From Cryptomeria japonica (Eukaryota; Streptophyta; Pinopsida; Cupressales; Cupressaceae), in NCBI RefSeq assembly GCF_030272615.1, contig NC_081407.1, forward strand, positions 376,326,377 to 376,390,376: a stretch of DNA of 64,000 nucleotides. The letters are read 5' to 3'. Below are positions 24,266 through 36,284 of the stretch, piece by piece (positions within the stretch are counted from its first letter, which is position 1; each line of letters starts with the position of its first letter). The position numbers and the translations under genes are program-made. The notes under the pieces were generated by a model, which did not search any database, was not told the origin of the DNA, and saw only the letters and a list, made by a program, of their open reading frames with translations.

Positions 24266-24494
24266 CATTAAAACATAACACAAATTGGGAATGCACAAAT
24301 AATACACAAACACAATATTTAGTGTGGTTCACCAATTTGGATACATCCACCAGAAAGCAAAGAAAAGATCTTTATTATTATTGCATCTTAGATACACAAG
24401 GGTTTTTCGTCATATATATACAATAGTCTTCAAGAGAAGATGAAGATACATAGGTGGGAAGGTGAAATGAAGAGTCAGGCTTCACATCCCAACA
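24266..24494 (-). repeat. Array LTR 4 (5'-most in minus sense)
   Basis: It is 229 bp. The plus strand begins CATTAAAACATAACAC, where TGTTAAAA is expected, so the terminal CA of the LTR is mutated. It ends CACATCCCAACA. It marks the 5' end of the array. The flank beyond 24494 is unrelated. Confidence 0.86.
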
Positions 24495-25650
24495 TAAGGA
24501 CTGGCTTCTTGTTAAGCCTGTCAAAAGTACAAGTTAAATCAATTTATGATTATGCTGAGATCAATTACATATTGAAATGCATATATAATTAATGTCTAAG
24601 AAAAAATTTGGTGCAAACATATGTCAATGACAGTACCAAATAATTTTAATTTCAATTGGTAACTATGGAGGGATTGAAGTCATGGAATTTTCATAGTCTA
24701 TTATGTTAATTCATATCTTTTTGGCTTTGAGTTGTGTATAATGTTTCTCATCACCAATGTTCCATTCATACTATATGATTCATCATTAGAATGAGAAAAT
24801 TAGTTAATGAGCAGAAATCATCCTCACTAATTATTTCATTCTGATGATGGATCATGTAATAAAAATATGAAGGAATTAATTACAAACCCATTGCATATTA
24901 AATTAGTGTCACATCAAACTTTTTTGCCAATCAACTTATGTCAACGAAGTGAATTAGGGAACAAAATGTTTTTGGATGGAAGCAAATTTGATTTCACTAG
25001 TGTTGTTTTCCACAAGCCTTTGCTACTAGAAAGTACAATTATTCACTAGATTTTTTTTTTACTCTAAATAATATTATAAATATATCTAACTAAAAAATGA
25101 GTAAATAAAATGCTGTTATATTTTATTGACAAAATAATTTACATTCTTTATTTTAATTTTATTTAAAGAAGCTACTTTTATTTTACTCTATTTAATAAAA
25201 GATGGTATTAAACATCTAAATAATTGGATAACAAAATAATGATTTTTTAAAACGTCTCCAAATGCTTAATTTATGGTATGTATTAAGAGTATCTTCTCTT
25301 ATTATAAACTTTGATCATTTTTTTAAAAATAAATAAAACATAAAATACAAAATCTAAATTTTGCAGTAAATTATAAAATGTATATTTTAATTTTTTTTTT
25401 AATAAAATTTATGCATAAAAATGTTTAATATTTATTTTATTGATTTATAAAATTTGTTTGAAGAAAGATTTTTTTTTTCAAGTATTTTAGAATTAAATTA
25501 ATAATTATTCTTGACAATTATAATTTGTACAAAAACATATATATTAAAATTGAGTAATTGACAAAAAATAATATATTAAAATTGATTAAATTTAATTAGA
25601 TTTATTTTGGCTTTAATGTAATGTCAATCTTGATTATTTTTATGATGAAT
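24495..25650. other. AT-rich intergenic sequence
   Basis: No gene is recognised. The only structured feature is the inverted repeat at 24777-24853. A 60-codon frame at 24867-25049 has no recognisable domain. Confidence 0.6.
24777..24853. repeat. Inverted repeat, 28-bp arms, 21-bp loop
   Basis: The left arm GATTCATCATTAGAATGAG... (24777-24804) pairs with the right arm ...CATTCTGATGATGGATC (24826-24853) with about four mismatches. The tip TGATGATGGATCA also occurs in the larger hairpin at 58206-58384. This suggests one family of foldback elements. Confidence 0.65.
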
Positions 25651-25654
25651 AAAT

Positions 25655-25734
25655 CGATCTCTCTCTCTCTTCATTTCTCTATCCATATATTTCACTAATT
25701 CTATCTCCCTAACTCTCTATCTATCTCCCTATCC

Positions 25735-25804
<70 letters not shown>

Positions 25805-26200
25805 TCTTGTCCCCCTCTCTCTCCCACTCTATACCTCTACATCTCTTTGTTTGTCTATCTCTCTAATCTATATATCTCTCTCTTTTTATCTCTTCCTCTA
25901 TATCTCTACATCTCTTCCTCTCTTTCCTTATCTATCTCTCTATCTCTCCCTCTACCTCTCACTATCTCTATTAATTGTCTCTCTTATTCTCTCTCTCTAT
26001 CATATTCTCTACCTTTATCTTCCTCCCTCCCTCACTATTTTAAGATTTGTTTCCCTTTCTCTTCCTCTCCCTCTTTCGAGAACCCCCCACTCTCTCTCTC
26101 TCTCCATTCCTCTATATTTGTATTTTCTTACACCTCTCTCTCCCCCCCTCTATATTTCTCTCTTTCTATCCCCCTCTCTACTCTCTCTCCATGTCTTCCT
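25655..26200 (+). repeat. Long pyrimidine tract with (CT)n and (AT)n microsatellites
   Basis: The plus strand is almost pure C and T for over 500 bp. It includes a run of CT dinucleotides from about 25737 to 25773, followed directly by AT dinucleotides to about 25801. Variants such as TCTATCTC and CTCCCTCT make up the rest. The three overlapping serine/leucine-rich frames are products of the repeat. Confidence 0.92.
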
Positions 26201-27583
26201 ATTGCAAACATAACATGAGTCTATTGCTAATGGAGGTTGATTATCTTCTTGATTTAGAGTTTTTGTTTTAGATGTGTTTGGATCCTATAAGTGGATGTAT
26301 AATTTATGTGAAGCTATCATTTCTTAGTTTACAATTATCTTGAACAAACAACAACATTATGCCGAGAGGCATAACCTACAATGCCACCCACCTATTTGTA
26401 ACGGTGTAAAAAAAAAAGAATTCTATGGTTTTCCTATAATTACTAATGAAAAAATGAAATTAATAAATTGTAAAATGCAAAGTGGTAGATAGCAATCCTG
26501 AACGTTTTACAGCTCATTATCTTTATGAAACTGACAATAATGAATCCCATTTTTGCTTGGCTTGAGGATGAACCTACAATGCCACCCACCCAAAATAACG
26601 GTGTAAGAAAAAATAAATTCTTCACAAACAGTTACATAAAAATTTTAATAGACAAAAAAAATTTATTCGATTTTACAAATCAAATGAATAAAATAATTGC
26701 TTCGCATTCCGTACAGTTACAAATGCATAAACTGACGAGAGAAGAAGAGTCGTCATAAAATATTTACGAGGAAGCCACCACATCATGCAGTCAACATTCT
26801 TGATATTTACAACTGCAACATATGTAATTCCTTCAACCTTTCAAATCCCGATCAACAAGCAATTGCAGTACAAATTTGCAAGGTACGCTTAAATCTCCAC
26901 GAGATTTTATTTTGTTTTAAAAAAAATTCATACCAGAGTTGCATCCACTTTAATTTTAAGGGTTTGAAGAAAATTTTGTCTATGCAATCATGGAGTCGAA
27001 CAAAATTTGTTTGATCAAATATTCAAACAAATTAGGCATTTCTTTGCGCTTCTGCAGGAAGAGAAGATGAAACTTGTGTTCAGTGAAACTCATCGAGGTT
27101 ATACTCTATATCAGGCTGAAGCACTTAACCCATTCGTGTAGTCACAAGGTCGAAAATTTGCTTTTAGATTATGTGCCAAGCCAGTGGCCCTCAAACGGTG
27201 TGAGTCGTCCTCACATCTTCTCTCAATTGTATTTTTATATTTATTCAGACTGGTTGTAGCATTACCTGGATTGATTTCTATGAAGATATCAATCAAAAGT
27301 AATTCATTGTTGAAGCTTCATTAAAATATTGTGCATGGGTATTGCTGATTTTGATGTCAATGTTGTTTCCCATTCTGATATTGTATGGGCAACCATTTTG
27401 GCCTGTTGTGATTGAATACATATGCATGATTCCTTGAATATTTGGAAAGTCTCAAATATTGATTACATCGACCATAAAGTTTTGAAAACGTTTTGATACT
27501 ATATTTGGCATTTTTCCATGGCCTCATATATTTTGACTTTGTATCTACGTGCTTCTAAATTCGAATTTTTTTTTACTCCAATC
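26201..27583. other. Intergenic sequence with a short direct repeat
   Basis: AACCTACAATGCCACCCACC followed by a TAACGGTGTAA block occurs at 26373 and again at 26571. No gene is recognised. Confidence 0.55.
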
Positions 27584-30317
27584 TGATTGGGAAGCAAAAA
27601 AGGTTTGCCAAATCCCTAACTGATCCACTCAGCCTTGGCCAATGAATAGGAATGGTCAAAGACCAAATTCCTCTGCACTTTAGGCTCCACTCAATTTAGG
27701 TGGGTATACCCTAATCTCCAAAGCATAAAGAGATTTCTTTATAGTGAATTTAAATTATTGAACGTAGTTGTTTATAGGACTAGCAAACAATTTCCTACAA
27801 CTATGCTTTATTAATATGCTTTTAACTTGTTTTAATTGGATGATATGAGTATAATTGAATATGAATAAAAGTTATAACATAATGTTGCTGGAACTAAGAG
27901 TAATTATGAAAGAACATGGTAAGTAAAAACTAGTAATATATCTCTCCAGTGAGGACTTCGTGCACACTTAATCTATTCACAAGAAACCAGAAAAAAACTA
28001 GTGCCTTATCTAACAATTTACATGTCACTTTATGGACCAGTATTTGTAATCTTTAGAGACAGTGTGAAGAAACAAACTATCATTGCAATATCCTCAATGT
28101 ATGCTACAAGAACAACAAAAACAATTCTTCTATCTCTATACCAATAGATGATAAAATATGGCAACAAATCTTCTTTAGATTTATCCAAAAGATTTTAAAT
28201 CATTGGCATCATATGATATGAAACGATCTGAAGATGAAAGCAACGAACCTTGTATATTAATTTTTAGGAACAATTGGTGTACAAAAACTATAGACTTACA
28301 GATACTTGATGATTACACTTGTTTGCAAAAAATGGATTTTCATTTCTACAGACTTATCTCACATAACACTATAGGTTCCAACAAATAATCTAAAAAGATA
28401 ATCTTCTTACATTTTTTTTTTAGAATATTAAATGACTCTCTATATACATGATTCAAACGATACGAATTAAATGACACACCCTTTCATTTGTACAAACAAA
28501 GACTAACAAAATTCCTAACTATCCCTCTTAACTAGTATTACTAAAATACACAACAATAACATAGACTAACGCTTTCCATCCAGTCGCTGACCACATTTCT
28601 GGATATGTTGAAGATATCTTTCCTACTTATATGTAGTAGCGTTGAAGATAATATCTCTGACCGCTATCTCTATTGTAACAACACCTTCCACCTATTCCCC
28701 TGTTTCATTCATGTTCAATGCATCTGCATGAGCAATGCTAAGGGTTGAACTGAGTAAAGATCTACCTTCGGTAATCCACTGGTGCTTTTCCTTCATGACC
28801 CCTGCATCATCCACTACACTTGGAAATCCATGATTGACGATCCCTTTACACTCCTCATACTCGGTATTTAATTATGTTGTAAATCCTTGATGAGTGTCAA
28901 TTAGCCTTTTGATTTTATTGGTCCTTTTGTCACTCAGTGTCTGATCCTACACTACCATGTTTAACCTATCAAGGATCCTTTGGTGCGATAATGTGTTATC
29001 CATGATTTTCTGGTAAATAGTCTAGAATTCCTCCAATACCTTCCACAAACTTTCAAATGGTTTAGTCAATAAAACACATGTTGTGTCTATCCTTATGCTT
29101 TGCATTCTTTCCTTCAACTTTTTATTTTCCCTGTGCAACTCTTGACACTTCTTCCTTAGCTTGGATTCATCGTGTTGCAAAGCTTATTGGAAGTCAGGAC
29201 AACCCTTCTTATGTTTCTCTAATGACCCAATGACATCAGGCTCCAACCTGTTTGTTTTTAGATCCATCAGCTTATGCTCCCCCGATGAGGTCTCCTGCCC
29301 AATGACCACTTTAGATTCCTCATCAGGTATCGGCGTAGCAGAAAATGTCTTCTTCCGAAGGGTCAATATCATCCCGATGACTTTACCTTGTCGCTCTTTT
29401 AGTCACTTACTTCAGTGTAGCCTATCCTAATGAAACCTCATTTCCATCCATCATGATATCTACCCTATCGGGTATCGAGGTAGCTTTTTCTTACTCTATC
29501 TGATATCCCGATGATTTCAAAACATCCACTCTACATTCTCCTTAGTCGGTGTAATTCATACCGATAACCTCTTCCTCTGTGTTAGGTTTTGTCTTTCTTA
29601 TTGAGTATCGGTGTAACCCAAAACTCCTTTCACTGATGGTTTGAGTTATCCCGATGACTTAGCATTCCTACCTTTTGGTATTTCCTCATTGGAACAAGTC
29701 ATGCTGATGACACTGCCTTTTCCACTTAGCCCATTGGGTATCAAAATAGCATGAAATGACATTTTCCAACAACTCGATAATATTTCCACTGTCTACTTTA
29801 TATTATCCTTCATCGTTGTTGGGTATGCTGATGAAACACTTCTTCTATAATTTCTTTTGGTTCTCCTTCGAAATGATTGGTCTAAGTCATTCTAATAGGT
29901 TCTCTCATTATTTATACTAGTCAGTCTTATTGGGGTAACTTTTATCGATAGTTCAAATTTGATAATTATGCAAATTAAGCTCCTCTTCATATATCACTAG
30001 CACTTGTAACATTTTATGGAAACTCTGCATGTGCTAATAAATGACAAAGACTATCACACAGGCCTAAAGAATGTCTTATAAGGATCCTAGTGTTGTCATG
30101 CTGAAATTTCCTCATGTAGTTCCTACTCAGTGCCAACCCTTAGCATGCCCTAGTGGTGCTTGTCCAGTTCTAAAAAATAGGTTACAGTAAGTTTTTTTTG
30201 TTATTGCTACATACCTCCTATACATACAATCCAGTAATAAATGTTCTTGTAAGGAAAATGCACATATAAAACATCAAAGAACTAGCACATAATATTTTCT
30301 AGAAATATGTGCTAATA
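27584..30317 (-). repeat. 3' LTR of the Gypsy element
   Basis: It is 2734 bp and homologous to 36603-39328 throughout, with frequent single-base differences. It contains the promoter-side block rich in CCGAT-type motifs (about 29280-29960) and coding-like sequence on the minus strand (28577-29400). The minus-strand start reads TATTAGCACATA, where TGTTAGCACATA is seen in the other copy. Confidence 0.92.
28577..29400 (-). pseudogene. Coding-like sequence inside the 3' LTR
   Basis: The minus strand holds a broken reading frame with SGEHKLMDLKTNRLEPDVIG, then a charged heptad-like stretch (SKLRKKCQELHRENKKLKER), then THQGFTT, NTEYEECKGIVNHGFPSVVD and RDIIFNATTYK-ERYLQHIQK. The other LTR has the same peptide order at 37585-38400, so it was part of the LTR at insertion. 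The middle looks like a coiled coil. No known domain is recognised. It may be a captured host or element ORF. Confidence 0.5.
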
Positions 30318-30335
30318 GTGGCTCTTTTTGGGGAT
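30318..30335 (-). other. Probable polypurine tract of the Gypsy element
   Basis: The minus strand reads CCCCAAAAAGAGCCAC just before the 3' LTR start. It is purine-rich but interrupted, so the exact priming site is uncertain. Confidence 0.4.
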
Positions 30336-30689
30336 GTATTTTCTTTTTAGGGACATAGCAAGATCTCAATTATCTCTGGAAAGCAAATGAAACAATAAAT
30401 AGAAATAAACAACAAAGAAAAACTACACTATTATAGTACAAGAAATATTCCTTGCTCCTTAAGAGAAAAAATGCTTGAGATACTTAGCATGTACTAGAAA
30501 TTCCTGAATTTCACCCTCAGTGCTCTACAGGAAATATGAATTTTCTCCTCCTTTATCCATGATGATGTATGGTCCTACCCAAAGTGCTTCAAATTTTCCA
30601 TGCTTTCCCTTGTCTTGATCCTTTGCATTCCATTTTATCACCCACTCTCCTTCCTCAAAGGTCCTAATAGAAGCTTTCTTATCATGTAA

Positions 30690-31785
30690 TTATTTTACCA
30701 TCTTTTGCTTTTGTTTATTTTGTTCTTGAGCCTCTCTTCTGTACTCATCTAATTGGACCAAATGTATTACCCTATCTTCCATGAAATCAACATCCTCTAG
30801 ATATTCCTCTAAAACAAATTTATATACTAGGAGCAAGTTGTCCAAGGGTAATCGCACATCTTTACCACAAACAAGCTGATAAGGAGCAAACCCTGTGGAT
30901 TTCCTGATTGTTACTCTATCTGCCCATGCTACCAAATTTAACTTTGAATCCCATGCCCTCTTGTTGTCACCTAACATCCTCTTAATGATTTTTAATAGGT
31001 TTTTATTACTAGATTCTTCTTGTTCATTTCCCCGGAGATGATAAGGTGATATATATGACAAAGTGATTCCATAACTTTCACAGAAATCAACAAATTCTTT
31101 GGATCTAAAACACAACCCATTATCTACAACAATCTTGTGGGGAACCCCAAACCTTGTCAATATATTTTCCAAAAGAAACTTTGTTACCACATTACTTGTA
31201 GATTTCCTTGTAGAAATTGCCTCTACACACTTGGTAAAGTAATCACTGGCTACCAAGATCCATTTGTGTCCTCCACTGGATTTGTTTGCAATTTTGCCTA
31301 TGAAATCAACACCCCACATCTGACAAGGTTCTTCAGTTTACATGGGTCTAAGTGGAAGACCTCCACCATATTTAAGCTTTCCTAAAAAATTTCTGGCAAG
31401 CCTCAGATTTTCTAATATAAGTATGATAGTCCTTAAAGATTTGTGGCCAATAGTAACCAGCATTCAGTATTTTATGGGCAGTAGTTTTTGCTAAAAAATC
31501 CCCCCCAGATACACTTTCATGTAATTATTTTAAAATAGATTGAGCTTGATAAACATCCAAACAAAATAAGAGGATACCATTCTGGTTTTCCCAATAAATC
31601 ACCTTTAAGCAATATATATCTAGATGCTTGAAGATTAAGTGTTCTTTTTTTACTATCATTTAAATCTTCTAAACATTTCATATGTTTTAAATAATAGGTA
31701 ATATTCTTATACCAAGGACACATCTCAATGCTTATTTGAGCTTCCTCTAAATCTATCTAATTTATCTGTGTTGCTTCCAAATTTG
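30690..31785 (-). pseudogene. Gypsy integrase
   Basis: The 209-codon frame at 30690-31319 is the catalytic core. It has WGVDFIG with the first aspartate, KIVVDNG with the second, and GNEQEESSNKNLLKIIKR with the catalytic glutamate in EESSNK. All three DDE residues are present. STGFAPYQLVCGK and RLPLDN follow, as in plant Gypsy integrases. Upstream (31517-31723) lies the lead-in WYKNITYYLKHMKCLEDLND, normally next to the zinc-binding HHCC region, in another frame and with stops between. The enzyme would insert element cDNA, but the reading frame is not continuous with RT. Confidence 0.9.
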
Positions 31786-31839
31786 AATATGTCATTAGTT
31801 TAGCCAACCCTTGACCTCTTACCAATTTATTAATTTGGA

Positions 31840-32150
31840 TATCAATGTTAAACTCATTAATTTGATTGATCCATCTGCATCTTCTCCCAATAGTTTCAGT
31901 CTATGTGAAAATATCTTTGACTGTTGCATTAGGGACATATGCAATGACATTAGCTCCCACTAAATATGGTCTAAAAGAGTTTACAACTTTTACTAGGGCA
32001 TATGCTTTTTTCTCATTTATATAATAATTTAACTCAGAAGCTTGTAGTATCTTGCTAAAAAATGCCACTGGTTGTTCATGACCTTCATCATTCTTTTGTA
32101 ACATAACTGTAGCAATAGTAAGAAATGAAGCGAAAGAAAATACTTGAAAA
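31840..32150 (-). pseudogene. Gypsy RNase H (original domain)
   Basis: The 67-codon frame at 31901-32104 holds MLQKNDEGHEQPVAFFSKIL, then NYYINEKKAYALVKVVNSFR and PYLVGANVIAYVPNA. This is the usual C-terminal part of the RT-linked RNase H. Just upstream the segment reads FSFASFLTIATVML, where active copies of many Gypsy elements have a TDAS-type aspartate. The first catalytic Asp is therefore absent. Loss of this residue is known in elements that carry a second RNase H, and a second one is present at 33480-33905. Confidence 0.85.
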
Positions 32151-32199
32151 GGTTTAGAGACATCAGGGAACTTAAGTACAAGTGCTTCCTTGATGGCCC

Positions 32200-33190
32200 T
32201 TTTAATGTTTACAAAAGATTCAATTACTTCATTAGTCCATTTTATCTCTACACCCTTTTTAACATCTTTGCAATAGGTTTGACAATTTTAGAAAAAAATT
32301 GTACAAATCTTCTAACAAAATTAATTTGTCCAAAAAATGATTGACTAGCTTTGACTATTTTAGGGATCTGAATTTTGTCAATAGCTGCAATTATCTCAGG
32401 GTCAACCCTTACTTCGTCTTTAGATACAATATGACCTCGCAATTTACCTTCAGTGACTCCAAAGTGACACTTTTTTGGATTTAAATAAATACCATATTCT
32501 AGTGCTTTGATGAAACTTTTCTCTAGGTCATTACAATGGTTTTCTTCTTTCTAGGAGTATGCAGTCAAATCATCCTGGTATACAACCAAAATGTAATCAT
32601 TGAGACCTTCAAAAGCTACATCCATGGCCCTTTAAAAAGTAGCTCCAACATTTGTAAGTCTGAATGGCATCCTGACATACACATATGTGCCCCACGGTGT
32701 AATGAAGGCTATTTTGTATTTTTCTAATTCTTTAACCTTTACCTAGTTGTACCCAAAGAACCCATCCATCATAGAAAGTAATTCATTCCCTATGACTTTC
32801 TCTAGAAAAGCTTCCATATTTGGCAAGGCATAATTATCCTTCAAGGATGATATATTTAAATTTATAAAATCCACACACAATCTGATATCACCATTTTTCT
32901 TTCAAACATGCACCAGGTTTGACACCCATGTGGAATGCCTTATAGGCTTTATAATCCCTACATTCCTCATCTTTATCAATTCTTCCTTCATTTTGGGAGC
33001 CAATGTGGGATTTATAGGCCATTGTCTTTTCCTAAATGGTTTTGCATCTGGTTTCAGTGGGATTTCATGCTGGAACAAATCCTCTCTATATGCCTTGAGA
33101 TCATCATATGACCAAGCAAAAACATGTCTATATTTTCTTAATAGACTTACCAATGCAGTCCTAATTTTTGATGTAAGCTTCTTCCAAATG
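32200..33190 (-). pseudogene. Gypsy reverse transcriptase
   Basis: The frame at 32902-33153 opens with SLLRKYRHVFAWSYDDL, then HEIPLKPDAKPFRKRQW, then KEELIKMRNVGIIKPIRHSTWVSN, the standard entry to plant Gypsy RT. Further on, after frame changes, come CVDFINLN, YVRMPFRLTNVGATF and the catalytic box YQDD (plus positions 32569-32580). The connection segment (32248-32442) reads VRVDPEIIAAIDKIQIPK and FFGQINFVRRFV. The active-site aspartates survive. Several stops and frameshifts between 32450 and 32900 break the protein. Confidence 0.9.
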
Positions 33191-33479
33191 TAAACCTATC
33201 TAGGATTGTTTTCACTTCCCAAGTTTATTTTTTCTAGTTCTTCACAACTCCCAGTGTTGGGTTTGAAATTCGTCATGTCCTTATAGTCAAACATCCTTTC
33301 TAATTCAACCAACCCATTTGGAATCTTATTTGTTTTAAGCTATAAGATATTTTTTCTAAACAAAGATTCCTTACCATTTTCCTCTTCCACATATGCATTC
33401 CAATCCATATGTTGGCCTTCATATTCATCCTCACACAATAGGAATTTCAGAAGATCCCTGTCATCATCAAATATCTGCC

Positions 33480-33905
33480 AATTTTTTATGTTATCTCATA
33501 TTGCAGGTCTAGTTTTTATTTCAACTTGGGTGATGTCATCAAAAGGAATATCATTATGTTTAATTGCTAATTTATCCATAAAATCAGCCAAAATATTGTT
33601 AGATCTTTCAATCCATGTTATAGAAAATGCATCAAAAAATTCAATTGAATCCCACACCTCATTTCTGTAATTTTGAAGTCTTACATTTTTAGTGGAAAAC
33701 TCTGAATCACCATAACTGTTAGTAATTTAATGTCATATTTACTTGCCATCCTAAGGCCTAACAGGAGTGCTTCATATTCAACGACATTGTTTGTACATTC
33801 AAAAGCTAACAAGAAAGAATATTTGAATGATCTTCAACTAGGAGAAATAAAAACTACACTAGCTCCATTTCCTTCCTTACTGCAAGCACCGTCAAAATAC
33901 ATTTT
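33480..33905 (-). pseudogene. Second (plant-type) RNase H between protease and RT
   Basis: The minus strand reads YFDGACSKEGNGASVVFISP directly after the protease frame, in the same phase but behind one stop codon. It goes on with FECTNNVVEYEALLLGLRMA and, after a one-base shift, YGDSE (plus 33701-33714). The D, E and D of an RNase H active site are thus all present. This resembles the additional RNase H of Tat-group Gypsy elements, which I would expect downstream of RT and its own RNase H. Here it lies upstream of RT. One stop after ISPS and the frameshift inactivate it. Confidence 0.82.
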
Positions 33906-34958
33906 CTAAATCTTATCCTCTTGCAATTCAATAGTATTTTCAAACCTATTAGTTTTATATTGAATGGGTTTAGAAATACTTACCTGGAAGTTATCTACAT
34001 CAGTTTGGAGAAAACAAGTTGTCTCGTTCAGATCAACTTCCTCTATCAGGTAGAATGACCTCGATTCTCTATGAATCCTCACATTTGCCCCTTTTACTAT
34101 GATAGTTGCATATGAAAGATCCAGTTGGACATGTCCACCCACCAAATTTGACCATTGCCTTGATAATAACATCCCATAATTTTGTGGAACTTGCACAACA
34201 ATGATATCTATTTTATATGACGTATCAGGGCATGCTGGCAATTGAAACTCAACATCCTTGATAATTCCAACAACTAGGGCTAATATGTTATCCATAGCAT
34301 AGCATTTCCCATAGGGAGAGTCCACACGCATCCCAAGTTCTTTCATGACATCTTCTAGCATTATTTTCATGGTGGCACCTGAATTTGTCATACAATTCTT
34401 AACCATTTTATTGTTAATCATCAAATTCAAATAAAAAGGATCAACTTGGGTAAGATTCTTAGTGATAGAAGTTCCCAAATAGACAACAAGCGGATCTTCA
34501 ACTTTTGGCTTATGATCCTCTTTATTTACTTCACCAACGTTAGACAAAATCTTGATTGTTTCATATTTGTAATCAGGAAATTTCATTACTTCAAGCAAGG
34601 GCACATATATTTTCACTTGTGATAAAGCTTGAAACATAAATGATCCACAATTTGAGAGTGGCTTACTAATTTGTTTCTTTTCAACTAGCTTTGTTAATTT
34701 AAGAGATTCTGTTTGTTTTTCCTTTTCTATTGCAACTTCCTTTTCCTTGTTAGCAATTATGTCTTTGTTTCCACTAGCTTTAGGAAACTTTGCAAATATC
34801 CTAGATGGCTTACCTTGTTCTAGGTTCACTATTTTGTTTCTTAACTGATAATTGCTTTTCACGTGAGCTACTGCTGCCACAGTATAGGATTTATTTTCTT
34901 CATCTGTTATGTTCCTCAAGGAATACACTGACTCTTCATTATGGAATAATCTCCTCAA
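33906..34958 (-). pseudogene. Gypsy protease region with lost catalytic Asp
   Basis: This is a 350-codon frame. Residues 170-320 or so align with the retropepsin-like region of plant Gypsy elements: NLMINNKMVKNCMTNSGATM, then EDVMKELGMRVD, YGKCYAMDN, then IDIIVVQVPQNYGMLLSRQW and LDLSYATI. The active-site motif, normally DSGA, reads NSGA, so the catalytic aspartate is replaced by asparagine. The frame ends with a TAG immediately before the RNase H-like domain, in the same phase. The N-terminal 170 residues are lysine-rich with no recognised domain. Confidence 0.85.
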
Positions 34959-35039
34959 GGATAGGATGTCCGCCTCATCATCAGTAAAAACTTGTTATAC
35001 ACGATGTTGCTGGTTCTCTTTTCTCCATTGTACATCTGA

Positions 35040-35276
35040 TCATTTCCCATCATCAGATGAATCTTTATCCCTACCCCAAAATTGATCTAATGAAAGTACA
35101 TTTACTGTGGGCTCATATTGATTCTCATGGTCCTTCTCTTCTGAAAAACCCTGAGCAATCATACATTGTTTGGCAACATGGGATAAATTGCAGACTTCAC
35201 ACCATGGATATTCTTCCACAAAATTGTTTACCTTCTTCAATGGATCAGGAGTTTCTTTCCTTAGATTTGCATTCAC
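35040..35276 (-). pseudogene. Gypsy nucleocapsid piece with CCHC-like motif
   Basis: The 78-codon frame contains EYPWCEVCNLSHVAKQC, a CX2CX3HX4C arrangement. It is one residue shorter than the usual CX2CX4HX4C. An acidic serine-rich end follows. Its place between gag and protease fits the nucleocapsid. Confidence 0.72.
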
Positions 35277-35299
35277 CAGTTTACCATATTTTTAGTTTG

Positions 35300-36284
35300 T
35301 ATTATATGGCATGTCATGCAATCTTGGCCTATTGTAACTTATATAGGCTTGTTAATTCTATATGGGGGTGGTTTCTCATTGTTTTTTTGCTTACCCTTCA
35401 TCTCCTTTAGCATGTCCATGATTTGACCAAACTCATCCTTTTTAGTTGCTCTAGGATTATATAATTTTGGATCATCTCTCTTGCAAATTCTTGTAGAAGC
35501 CTTTATGTTATTTTCAATAGTAGTAGTTGTTTTAAAAGCTAGCTGCAAGGTAGTAAGTTTATGACAGAAGATCTCATAATGAGTCTTGTTGTCAAAAGCA
35601 CTTAAATAAAAATCAATAAAAAATGAATCAACAAGCCTAATATCTCTTGGTATCCTATTAAGTACTTTATTAAACCTATTATTAAATTCATAGACTGATT
35701 CATTCTGATTTTTCTTTATGCTAGTCAACTCATGAGATGCAAATGAAGTATCATTATGTTCTCCAAATTCCTCCAAGAATATTATCACAAATTCCAGCCA
35801 ACTACCAATGCATCTGTCAAGAAGATTCCTATACCATTCTCCTGCATCCTCTATTAGAGATTGAACAAATAGTTTCATAAAAACATCTTCATGAGGGATT
35901 TCAAACTCTTCATTGGTATTTTTTACACTTATTACATGTTTCTCTACTTACTTCACCTCTTCCCTTCTCTTCTTCAACCCTGTTTGACTTAGGGATTTGA
36001 ATGACATCTCTTTCTAATCCAAGTTTCTACAATACCCAATTTGGTTGTCTCTTAAGAGCCTTTGCTATTTTAGATTCATCTCCATTTAAGTCAACCATTC
36101 TAAGAATAATTTCATCCAACTGCTTGTCCTCCTATTCCTCAGTAGTCATGGTTTCATCATGACCACCTTTATTATCTTTTGTACTTGAGTTATAAAAAGG
36201 ATTTTCCTCCAGATTTTCAAATTTATCACCTGATGAAGAACCATCCTCTCTATGAGGAAACTTATTATAACTCCCAAATGCCAT
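35300..36284 (-). pseudogene. Gypsy gag
   Basis: The best part is a 179-codon frame (35339-35878) with DAGEWYRNLLDRCIGSWLEF, then FLEEFGEH, ELTSIKKNQNESVYEFNNRF and FYLSAFDNKTHYEIF. This is the retrotransposon gag fold of plant Gypsy elements, which builds the particle. An upstream ATG at 36284 starts MAFGSYNKFPHREDGSSSGD in a plausible N-terminal piece, interrupted by a stop at about 36133 and by frame changes before 35880. Confidence 0.85.

Larger units (their letters stand above)
14885..24494 (-). mobile_element. Head-to-tail tandem array of one short-LTR retrotransposon
   Basis: Four copies of a ~227-bp LTR lie in the same orientation at 15804, 18856, 21968 and 24266, separated by homologous internal regions. 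Unit spacings are 3052, 3112 and 2298 bp. In minus-strand sense each LTR begins TGTTG(G/T)GATGTGAAG and ends TTAACA, or a mutated version. It is followed by a two-base AT spacer and a TGGTATYAGAG-type primer site, and preceded by AAGTGGGAGAT as polypurine tract. Left of the lowest LTR, about 920 bp of a further internal region continues and then stops at about 14885. Single insertions give LTR-internal-LTR. A longer chain sharing LTRs points to unequal recombination between LTRs or template-level concatenation. Confidence 0.88.

Noticed and set aside
25847-26271. Three overlapping serine/leucine-rich reading frames
   Set aside because: They are translations of a CT-rich microsatellite tract in different frames, with no other evidence of a gene.
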